64,000 nucleotides of DNA from Bacteroidota bacterium. Its GTDB lineage: Bacteria > Bacteroidota > Ignavibacteria > Ignavibacteriales > Ignavibacteriaceae. Each line of letters opens with the position of its first letter. Position 1 is the stretch's first letter. Of the stretch, positions 9,320 through 17,565 are shown in pieces. The notes below the pieces were generated by a model. The model had not been told where the DNA came from. It was given only the letters and a program-made list of their open reading frames with translations, and ran no database searches. Both the position numbers and the translations under genes were made by a program. The DNA lies in contig JAKAJV010000102.1 in assembly GCA_021813585.1 (NCBI GenBank), positions 1 to 64,000 of the forward strand, written 5' to 3'.

Positions 9320-11545
9320 TTATTTCTTTAGTTCAAAAGATGTCTTCAAATAATCATCGGAATTTCTTCCGATCATCACGTCGTAAATTCCGGGCTCAAC
9401 AACTTTCTTCATATCAATATTGTAGAACGCAAGCATCTTCGGTTTGATCACGAACTTAACGATCTTTGATTCGCCGGGCTGCAAATAAATTCTCTTAAAT
9501 CCCTTCAGCTCTTTTACAGGAGGAGTTACATCGGCGTAATGATCATGCGTGTAAAGCTGAACAATTTCGGTTCCGCCGACGCTTCCGCTGTTTGTAACCT
9601 TTATCGAAGTGGTCAAAGAATCCTTTTCAGAAATATTTTTTTTGTCGATCGTTAAATCCGAATAAGAAAAATTTGTATAGCTCAATCCGTAACCGAATGG
9701 ATAAAGCGGAGTAACAGGACAATCGAGATATTTAGAAGTGTAATGATCGGTCGGAGACGGCGGTCTGCCGGTGTTCATGTGGTTGTAAAAAATCGGTATC
9801 TGTCCAACCGCCCGCGGGAACGTTGCGGTTAATTTTCCGGATGGATTGTAATCGCCGAACAAAACATCGGCAATTGCATTTCCGGTTTGATTTCCTAAAA
9901 ACCATGTTTCTAAAATTGCCGGGATGTTTTCAGATTCCCAATTTATTGTCAACGGTCTGCCGTTCATCAAAACTACAACTACCGGCGTTCCTGTTTTGTA
10001 TATTTCTTTTATAAGATCTTCTTGAACTCCGGGAATATCAATAAAAGCGCGGCTGGAGGCTTCTCCGCTCATCTCCCGCGATTCGCCTACGACTAAAACC
10101 GCAACATCGGATTCTTTGGCTGCGTTTACCGCTTCGTTAAATTCCGCTCGGCTTGAATCGAGGAAGTCGCAGCCTTTCACGTAATTTATTTTCGTCTCAG
10201 ACGGAATTTTATTTTCTATTCCATCAAGAACCGTTACAACATTTTTAGGAATTCCATCCGGCGCCCACGGACCAATCAAGTCCTCTTGATCATCTGCTAG
10301 CGGACCGATCAATGCAATTGAATGAATATCTTTTTTCAGCGGAAGAATATTTTTCTCGTTCTTCAAAAGCACAATTGATTCATCCGCAAGTCGACGTGCA
10401 ACTTTATTCCTCTCCTCCTGCGGCGGCAAATTTTTTCTGAAGAAAGGGGTATCAACATAAGGATGATCGAACAAGCCGAGTTCATATTTTAATCTAAGCA
10501 CTCTTCGTACGGAGCGGTCAATTAATTTTTCCGGAACGATTCGATTCTTAACTAAGCCTTCAAGATACGGCGCGTAAATATTCCCCATCACTGTATCGCC
10601 TGCAAGGTCAACATCAACTCCGGCAGTGATCCCTACTCTCGCGGCATCTGATTTATCCTTCGCAATTCCGTGATTAACAAGCTCGCCGATTGAATTGTAA
10701 TCGCTTATCACCACGCCTTTAAATTTCCACTCGTCTCTTAAAATTTTTGTTAAGGTAAAATAATTCCCGGATGCCGGCACGCCGTTCAAATCGTTGAATG
10801 CGCTCATGATCGATCCCGCACCGGCATTAACAGCCGCGTGAAAAGGCGGAAGATAAATTTCTCGCAGCGTTCTAACCGAAATATCAACGGTGTTATAATC
10901 TCTTCCGGCTTGAGCCGCGCCGTAAGCGACGTAGTGCTTTGCCGTTGCCGAAATTGATCCTTCATCGCTTAAAGATTTTCCTTGATAGCCTTTTACATAA
11001 GCCGCCGCCATTACGCTTCCAAGGTAAGGGTCTTCGCCCGCGCCTTCTACAATTCTTCCCCACCGCGGATCGCGTGCTATGTCAACCATCGGCGAAAATG
11101 TCCAGTTCAATCCGTCGGATGAAGCTTCCAGCGCTGCTATTCTTGCAGCCTTGGTTACTAGTGCCGGATCCCAACTGCACGACTGCGCGAGCGGAACGGG
11201 AAAGATAGTATGATATCCGTGAATTACATCCGCAGCAAAAGCTAATGGAATATGAAGACGCGATTGTTCGACAGCAATTTTTTGCAAGCTGTCTCTTACC
11301 TGCCGTCCCGGATTTCCCATCATTCCGAATTTACCTTCTCTGATCATTTCTCCAGTTTCGGAATTGACTTCAGTTTTTCTAACAAGCTGCCCGATCTTTT
11401 CTTCCAAAGTCATTTTGGAAAGAAGTTCGTCAACTTTCTTCTCGATAACCGGATCTTTTCTTAAATATGAATTCTGTTGAGCATAATTCTGAAAAGAAAA
11501 AAAACTAATTACTAAAAGCGTGAAGGAAAAAATTTTTATCCGCAT
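9320..11545 (-). CDS. bglX: Glycoside hydrolase family 3 (beta-glucosidase-like)
   Basis: 'KVDELLSKMTLEEKIGQL', 'DVIHGYHTIFPVPLAQSCSWDPAL', 'KGVVISDYNSIGEL', C-terminal fibronectin III-like domain; signal peptide. Confidence 0.93.
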   Translation of the reverse strand: MRIKIFSFTLLVISFFSFQNYAQQNSYLRKDPVIEKKVDELLSKMTLEEKIGQLVRKTEVNSETGEMIREGKFGMMGNPGRQVRDSLQKIAVEQSRLHIPLAFAADVIHGYHTIFPVPLAQSCSWDPALVTKAARIAALEASSDGLNWTFSPMVDIARDPRWGRIVEGAGEDPYLGSVMAAAYVKGYQGKSLSDEGSISATAKHYVAYGAAQAGRDYNTVDISVRTLREIYLPPFHAAVNAGAGSIMSAFNDLNGVPASGNYFTLTKILRDEWKFKGVVISDYNSIGELVNHGIAKDKSDAARVGITAGVDVDLAGDTVMGNIYAPYLEGLVKNRIVPEKLIDRSVRRVLRLKYELGLFDHPYVDTPFFRKNLPPQEERNKVARRLADESIVLLKNEKNILPLKKDIHSIALIGPLADDQEDLIGPWAPDGIPKNVVTVLDGIENKIPSETKINYVKGCDFLDSSRAEFNEAVNAAKESDVAVLVVGESREMSGEASSRAFIDIPGVQEDLIKEIYKTGTPVVVVLMNGRPLTINWESENIPAILETWFLGNQTGNAIADVLFGDYNPSGKLTATFPRAVGQIPIFYNHMNTGRPPSPTDHYTSKYLDCPVTPLYPFGYGLSYTNFSYSDLTIDKKNISEKDSLTTSIKVTNSGSVGGTEIVQLYTHDHYADVTPPVKELKGFKRIYLQPGESKIVKFVIKPKMLAFYNIDMKKVVEPGIYDVMIGRNSDDYLKTSFELKK

Positions 11546-13056
11546 TATTTCACCTTCTTGAATCCTAAAACTTTCAATCCTTTTTTAATGACCGGGTCGC
11601 GCATCATGTATTTCCAGATTAAACCCGATCTGAAATTTTCCAGCATTAAAACCAACGGACCTTCATCAATTCCAAGATCGTCTTTATCAAACCAATTGGC
11701 GGTCAAGTTAAAGGCATCGACAAAACCATACTCGCCCCAAATGCCTTTGTCTTTGTACTTATCATAAAAATTCATCAGAGTCGGAATTACAACCTCCGGC
11801 GCAAATACAATCGAGCTTCCAGCCGCATACGGCGCGATTGTTCCGTCGTCGAAATAATTGTACTGCGGACCGGAAGTTCCTCTGCCGGCATATCCAATAA
11901 ATTTCTTGTCGCCAAAATTATAACTGTCTCCAGGTCCGTCGCAAGCGCTTATTCCCCAGTTCAATGAGTCGTAGCCTTTCCACCCGTGCGGATTTTCAAT
12001 CGCGTACAATCTCTGCGTCAACGTTGCGCGTCTCGAATTTTCAAAATAATCAATTCCTTTCGCCAGCATATACTTGTCGGCAATCCCTCTTAAATCAATA
12101 AACAAGTTTGTAAATTGATGACCGAACAATGGAGGAAAAACTACATGAGCTAAACCTTTGTATGGTTCTTCCCACTTATAAGTTTTAGTCCATGTTTCAT
12201 ATCCTTTAGCTGCGTTTTCCATCCCATCGCCGGCAGCAATTACAAACATAATTTGAGCTTCGTTATAACCGCTCCAGCCGTCATTTGACATGCCGTGCTC
12301 AGGTTCCCAGCCCATGGCAATATCGTACGGAAATTTGCTGTCTCCCGGCAGAGTAAAAAACTTCCAGTCAACTTTTTCTAAAATGGCGTTAGCTTTCTTT
12401 CTGATCTCTTTTTCTATTTTTGAATTTTTGTTGAAGTACTGCCGCGAAAAAATTATTCCCGCCAAAAGCAAGCCTGTGTCGATGGATGAAAGCTCACAGT
12501 TCCAGTACCGCAAACCGGTTTTCATATCGAGGAAGTGATAATAAAATCCTTTGTAACCGGTTGAAACGGCATCGGGGCTTTGTTTGCTGTTCAGGAAAAA
12601 ATTTAAAGTGTTTAAAGTACGTTCAGCAGCTTCCTCTCTCTTAATCCAGCGGTGCTCTACGCCGACCGCATAAGCAGGCAAAGCAAAACCAACAGCCGCA
12701 ATACTTGCCGGCGAATCCTTTGTCGAGCGGTCTTTAACCAATCCGTTAGCACGATTAGATTCACCTATAAAATAAAGAAAAGTTCTATATTCGAGAGTAT
12801 CCAGGAATGTCGACTCTTCCGAGGTAAGTCTGTAATTATTCACGCACCTTACGCAAGCTATTCTCTTTGGAGTACCGGAATGATGGAATAGTGGAGTAAA
12901 TTGGTCAATTCCATTATTCCAATACTCCATTGTTCCAAGGACTGTGTAAGATGACTTATTAATTAAATTGTTTTCCTTTGGTTTATTACTTTGACAAAAG
13001 CTGCCAAACGCCTGCAAGAAGATTGCAGCGATAACTAATAAATATTTATTAAACAT
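11545..13056 (-). CDS. Secreted glucoamylase-like (PF10091-type / GH144-like) protein
   Basis: 'AMGWEPEHGMSNDGWSGYNEAQIMFVIA', 'NWGISACDGPG', 'IDEGPLVLMLENFRSGLIWKYMMRDP' signatures; TAATG stop/start overlap with the GH3 gene. Confidence 0.85.
   Translation of the reverse strand: MFNKYLLVIAAIFLQAFGSFCQSNKPKENNLINKSSYTVLGTMEYWNNGIDQFTPLFHHSGTPKRIACVRCVNNYRLTSEESTFLDTLEYRTFLYFIGESNRANGLVKDRSTKDSPASIAAVGFALPAYAVGVEHRWIKREEAAERTLNTLNFFLNSKQSPDAVSTGYKGFYYHFLDMKTGLRYWNCELSSIDTGLLLAGIIFSRQYFNKNSKIEKEIRKKANAILEKVDWKFFTLPGDSKFPYDIAMGWEPEHGMSNDGWSGYNEAQIMFVIAAGDGMENAAKGYETWTKTYKWEEPYKGLAHVVFPPLFGHQFTNLFIDLRGIADKYMLAKGIDYFENSRRATLTQRLYAIENPHGWKGYDSLNWGISACDGPGDSYNFGDKKFIGYAGRGTSGPQYNYFDDGTIAPYAAGSSIVFAPEVVIPTLMNFYDKYKDKGIWGEYGFVDAFNLTANWFDKDDLGIDEGPLVLMLENFRSGLIWKYMMRDPVIKKGLKVLGFKKVK
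12877..12936. repeat. Imperfect inverted 'GGAATRNTGGART...' repeat lying inside the GH144-like CDS
   Basis: GGAATGATGGAATAGTGGAGTAAATTGG ... AATTCCATTATTCCAATACTCCATTGTTCC; related copy at 13139-13204. Confidence 0.7.
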
Positions 13057-13138
13057 GATTACGTTTTATAATTTATGTGTTAAGGGTCTTGAATGATTTC
13101 GAGTAATATAAATCATTAGTCGAAGCTGTGCAATCACT

Positions 13139-13204
13139 GGAATATTGGAGTAGTGGAGAATTGGAATAAACAGGAATTCAAAATTCCATTACTCCACTAT
13201 TCCA
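13139..13204. repeat. Intergenic copy of the 'TGGAATATTGGAGTAGTGGAG' inverted repeat
   Basis: TGGAATATTGGAGTAGTGGAGAATTGGAAT ... ATTCCATTACTCCACTATTCCA. Confidence 0.75.
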
Positions 13205-13222
13205 TCACCATTATTTAAGGGA

Positions 13223-14251
13223 TTAAAATCCAACACTGACCGTGAACCTATTCACTTTAAGCAAGCGTCCGTAATCTGCCCAGGCATAATCAAAGCGCAG
13301 AGTATAGCCTTCTGCAAAGGAATAATTTACACCGGCGCCAAGTTCAAGTCCGCCTTCGGAATTAGGCAGGAAAAGATTCCTGTAGCCGCCTCTAATTGAA
13401 AAGTTCTTCATCAAAGTCAGCTCTGCGCCTGCGTTCATGCTTTCGTTGTTGTCGTTCGGATGAAGTGCATCAACAGCAAGCGTAATTTTATTATCGTCAT
13501 TAAATTTGTACGGATAAGAAACTCCGATCCGGAATAACGTCGGCAGCGGAAATAAATCAGTCCTTAATTCACCCGGCAGCTGATCGTTGCCGCCGTGCTT
13601 TGAAGGATCCTGATTGTAATCAATATACAAATCTCTTCCGCTGTAGTTTGCACGCGGCCCAAAATTTAATAAGCTCGCACCGATTGTAAGCCCGCCGGGC
13701 TCAACCTGATACTGAACGCCGAGATTAATTCCGAAGTCAATTAAGTTGTCGTGCCAAATAGATTCTTGAATATAATTTATCATGAAGCCGACGGAGACGC
13801 GATCGGTGAGCATTATACCATAACCAAATCCTAAAGCAAAGTCTTGAACAGAATAATACTCACCTGTTCCCAATGGTTGAGCAACTGTTCTTACAGCAAT
13901 GTCTCCCGAATTCATTGAAATGGCTTGAAGCGCAAATGTTCCAATGTTTTCTACCTTTACTCCAAGAGCGGCATAATTAAAATTAATTCCTGCCAGCCAT
14001 TCGGTATAAGTAAACTGCGCATCTGTCTGGGTTAATCTTCCCATGCTTGCCGGATTATAATACATTGCCGACGCTTCGCCGTAGAGAGCGGTACCTGCAC
14101 TGCCCATGCCGGAAGCCCTTGAGCCTTGATCTATCTTTAAGAACTGTGCGATAGTCGTTCCAACTTTGCTTTGGGCATTTGTCGTAACCTGGAAAGGAAA
14201 AATTACCGACAAAATTAATATAGTCTTAAGATTTAAAAATATTTTTTTCAT
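13223..14251 (-). CDS. PorV/PorQ family outer-membrane protein (FadL-like barrel)
   Basis: 'VGTTIAQFLKIDQGSRASGMGSAGTALYGEASAMYYNPASMGRL' N-terminal PorV-type motif; C-terminal aromatic residue. Confidence 0.85.
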   Translation of the reverse strand: MKKIFLNLKTILILSVIFPFQVTTNAQSKVGTTIAQFLKIDQGSRASGMGSAGTALYGEASAMYYNPASMGRLTQTDAQFTYTEWLAGINFNYAALGVKVENIGTFALQAISMNSGDIAVRTVAQPLGTGEYYSVQDFALGFGYGIMLTDRVSVGFMINYIQESIWHDNLIDFGINLGVQYQVEPGGLTIGASLLNFGPRANYSGRDLYIDYNQDPSKHGGNDQLPGELRTDLFPLPTLFRIGVSYPYKFNDDNKITLAVDALHPNDNNESMNAGAELTLMKNFSIRGGYRNLFLPNSEGGLELGAGVNYSFAEGYTLRFDYAWADYGRLLKVNRFTVSVGF

Positions 14252-14269
14252 ATTAAAATACCGTAAGTT

Positions 14270-17200
14270 TTATTTTACTATCGCAAATTTTCCTATATAG
14301 GTTCCAACTCCGGGTGCATCCACATGAAATATGTACCGCCCAGGCGCAACTGATAAATTATCTCTCGAACGCAAACCCCATGGTTCGAATCCTTGCAAGC
14401 CGTTGTGTTCAATTGTTTGTACCAGTTCGCCGTTTACAGTATAAATTCTGATGGTGCAAGTTTGCGGAAGCCCGCGGAACTCAATCCTTCTTTCACCGCG
14501 GCCAGAAACAGCAAACCTCTGCGGCTCAAAGCTTGCCTGACCGATGTAAGGATTTGGAACAACATACGCTTCTTTAAATTGCTGCTTTGCCTCCTGCTGA
14601 TCAAACTTCTGCTGCACGGTTGTAAATGTAAATGCATCCGAATTTGAATACGGAATTTTTAAATTCAAATTATAAACATCTCCGTCTGTCGGCGGCTGGA
14701 AAGTTCCGCCAGTTGCGGTTGTATCTACTTGAATTTCCCACGTTGGCAGCAGCTTTTGAGGCGCACTGTTAGCTGCCGTTAGGACTTCAATATAGTCTGT
14801 TGGTCTGGTAATAGTTCCGGACTGTTGAATATTTCTAAACCGGAATTTTAATTTGATATCGCCGGACGGATCCTTTGCGATTACTTTAAACTTCACACGC
14901 TGAGACGGCATTCCTATTCCGGCAACAGAAGTGTCCATTACCTGGCTTCCAAAAATTACCTGAAGATTATTGGGGAACCCACGTCTACGCAGCGTAATTG
15001 GGAATGAAGGCGCATAGACGGATTTTAATTTTAAGTTAGTTTTGCTGCCAGAAGCAAATCCAGTATTTGCAGAATCAATTGAAATTGTCGTCGGCGTAGT
15101 AACAACAGGTAAGATTCCATCTGCAACAGGACCAATTCCAAGTCCATCAAGATCGTAACCGTAACTGAATAAAGTATCATGAGCAGTTTCGTCAACAAGC
15201 GAATAGTAATTTGCACGCACCGAATCGCTCAGATTAAAGAATACTAATTTAAAAATGTGGTTATCCGGAACTAAATCAGAATTTAAAATTTTGATACTTA
15301 CATCTCCGACTCCTGAGCCCTCATTATGTTGAAGCTGAATTGCTTGCGCAGGCGTTAAACCAAGCGATGGCGCGTTTGGAGTTACTACTGCAACATTCTT
15401 TGGAAGAATAGTTCCGCCTCTAAGTGTTTGACTTACTGTGATTGGATTTTCAGATGGATATACTGATAATGAATCTATACCGGTATTATAAGCGCAAACT
15501 GCATAATAATAAGTTTGACCGTTTGTTACAGTTGTATCAGTAAAAGAGTGCGAGAGACCGGTCTCATCTCCAAGGTAGTAGGCAACTCCCTCAACTGTAA
15601 ATTTTGAGAACCCGGCAATGCCGTCTTTCAAATCAAATTGGGCAATTGGCTTGCCGTTGCCAATTGGGCCAGAACCCGTTGCTGTTGTTACAACCCTCGG
15701 ATCGAGGAATGTGGGATCGGTGCTGCGATAAACTTTATACCCTTCAAAATCATCAGTGCCGGTTATCGGGTTGATTGCCTGCTCAGCAGTATTATCCCAG
15801 GTTATTGTAATATACTTGTCTCCGGCGTAAGCGTGTACTGCAGGAAGCGGCGGCGGAACTGCAAACTTGTAATTGCCTTTATAAATTTGGGCAACCACTC
15901 TTATCGTAGTTTCCAGCTCTCTTAAATTTGCGCCCCAGCCGAGTGCCAGGCTAAATCTTTCTCTGTCGCCTGCTGGTAATATAAATGGACCTGATGCAAA
16001 TAAAAAGGCAATGTTATAATTCTGAACAAGTGGATTATCAAATCCCGAACCAGGTGTAGTGAAAAAGTCATAGAGCCGTTCAGGCCAATGATGTCCGTCA
16101 TCAAAAAATACAATGTTATCTACCGGACCGATACCATCTCCGGCTCTGATTCTATTAAACTTAAATCCGGTAAGACCAATCATATCCGATTCATCAATAT
16201 CTGTAATATCAAAATTAGGCTCGCCTTCGGTCGGAATGCCGTCGCCTTCGCCAACATCGTGAGTTCCGAAAACGCCGTCGGCGCCGGTATCGCAATATCT
16301 TGCAACCCAATTCATGTTTTCATCTCCAGTCCACCAAACACCTTCCTTATAAGCAGGTCTTTGAGTGATAGGACCATAGAAAGCTTCAAACTTGGCAATG
16401 TTATATTTTTCAGGATGATTCTGTATGTAGTTCATGATATTATTCTGTCCGACAATTTTTTCGCCCGGACCACTATGGCGGCTCTCGTCTGTTATTCCGT
16501 CATTATCATTATCTATCCCATCATACTGGTTGCCGGGGGTTTCAAGATATGAATAACCTAAATAGCCGGTAGGGCCTCTCATTCCAATTCCATGGTTCTC
16601 CCAGTTATAAACAATATTTATTCCGATATCCTTTGTGTAGAAAGCGTTGTTATCGTCGTTCGGAATTATGCCGTTGGGTGCAAATCCTTCGCCGCCTACG
16701 CCGGTATCATTATAAATACCGAAGATAATATTTTCATCGTAGTCGGTTGTGCTTTCGTTTGAAATATCATAATGTGAGAAGATTACGTTTTCCGATTGAA
16801 TATTCGACCACTGAAAATTTCTCTGCTCAACTCTTAAGCCCAATCCCTTTCTTGTATGATCTCTGCTGTCGGGATAAAAATCCCAAGCATCATAATATTG
16901 ATCGTCATAAACGTAATAAGTTTCCTCATCGGCTACCTGAGCTTTGCCGAAATATCCATCCCATGAGCCGGGCCATCCCGGGTCTACAGGGTCATCCATT
17001 TTATTAATCCAGTAATCAGGCCATGTGCGCGGGTCGTTGCTGATTGCCGGCGAACGACCTTTATTGATATCCGGGTTAGGCTGGAAATATCCGACCCATT
17101 TCCCTCCCCAGTTATAAGGAGGTCTTGGTTCAAAGCGCATAACTCTGTTTGTATGAAAAGGGCTTTGTCCTTGTCTTTCTCTGTAGCCTGTTTCCATAAT

Positions 17201-17530
17201 GTAGCCGGGCGTTCCGTTAAGCTGATTAATTTTTGCTAGAACGTAGGGAGTATATCCGTCGCTGTTATTTTGTCCCGAGCCTTTAGGAACTTCAATCGAG
17301 TGGAAAACAGAAACATCAACATTTATAGGATCCGGAGGGTAATCGCCGACCATCCCGTAATTATAATATACTGTCCTTATATTATTTGCATCGAGCGTTC
17401 CCTCGCGTTCTGCATCTGCCGTACCTCTCAAAGAATCCGGGACAACCGGCATAAGCTGCGCAAAGTTTTTGCTTGAGAACAATAATAGAATTACAAGAGA
17501 AAATAATTCTAATCGTAACAACTTTTTCAT
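14270..17530 (-). CDS. Large secreted protein (1086 aa) with FN3-like domain and 'VPNPYI' T9SS-like C-terminal domain
   Basis: 'DPGWPGSWDGYFGK', 'DGIDNDNDGITDES', 'YVVPNPYIGQASFEPQRF...GRYIFHVDAPGVGTYIGKFAIVK'; parallels the 50597-54100 protein. Confidence 0.8.
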   Translation of the reverse strand: MKKLLRLELFSLVILLLFSSKNFAQLMPVVPDSLRGTADAEREGTLDANNIRTVYYNYGMVGDYPPDPINVDVSVFHSIEVPKGSGQNNSDGYTPYVLAKINQLNGTPGYIMETGYRERQGQSPFHTNRVMRFEPRPPYNWGGKWVGYFQPNPDINKGRSPAISNDPRTWPDYWINKMDDPVDPGWPGSWDGYFGKAQVADEETYYVYDDQYYDAWDFYPDSRDHTRKGLGLRVEQRNFQWSNIQSENVIFSHYDISNESTTDYDENIIFGIYNDTGVGGEGFAPNGIIPNDDNNAFYTKDIGINIVYNWENHGIGMRGPTGYLGYSYLETPGNQYDGIDNDNDGITDESRHSGPGEKIVGQNNIMNYIQNHPEKYNIAKFEAFYGPITQRPAYKEGVWWTGDENMNWVARYCDTGADGVFGTHDVGEGDGIPTEGEPNFDITDIDESDMIGLTGFKFNRIRAGDGIGPVDNIVFFDDGHHWPERLYDFFTTPGSGFDNPLVQNYNIAFLFASGPFILPAGDRERFSLALGWGANLRELETTIRVVAQIYKGNYKFAVPPPLPAVHAYAGDKYITITWDNTAEQAINPITGTDDFEGYKVYRSTDPTFLDPRVVTTATGSGPIGNGKPIAQFDLKDGIAGFSKFTVEGVAYYLGDETGLSHSFTDTTVTNGQTYYYAVCAYNTGIDSLSVYPSENPITVSQTLRGGTILPKNVAVVTPNAPSLGLTPAQAIQLQHNEGSGVGDVSIKILNSDLVPDNHIFKLVFFNLSDSVRANYYSLVDETAHDTLFSYGYDLDGLGIGPVADGILPVVTTPTTISIDSANTGFASGSKTNLKLKSVYAPSFPITLRRRGFPNNLQVIFGSQVMDTSVAGIGMPSQRVKFKVIAKDPSGDIKLKFRFRNIQQSGTITRPTDYIEVLTAANSAPQKLLPTWEIQVDTTATGGTFQPPTDGDVYNLNLKIPYSNSDAFTFTTVQQKFDQQEAKQQFKEAYVVPNPYIGQASFEPQRFAVSGRGERRIEFRGLPQTCTIRIYTVNGELVQTIEHNGLQGFEPWGLRSRDNLSVAPGRYIFHVDAPGVGTYIGKFAIVK

Positions 17531-17565
17531 GTGAGTCGCTTGTATTAAATTTTTATTAAAATGTA

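Noticed and set aside
16088-16552. 154-aa plus-strand ORF
   Set aside because: Antisense to the 1086-aa secreted protein gene, low-complexity translation; a shadow ORF.
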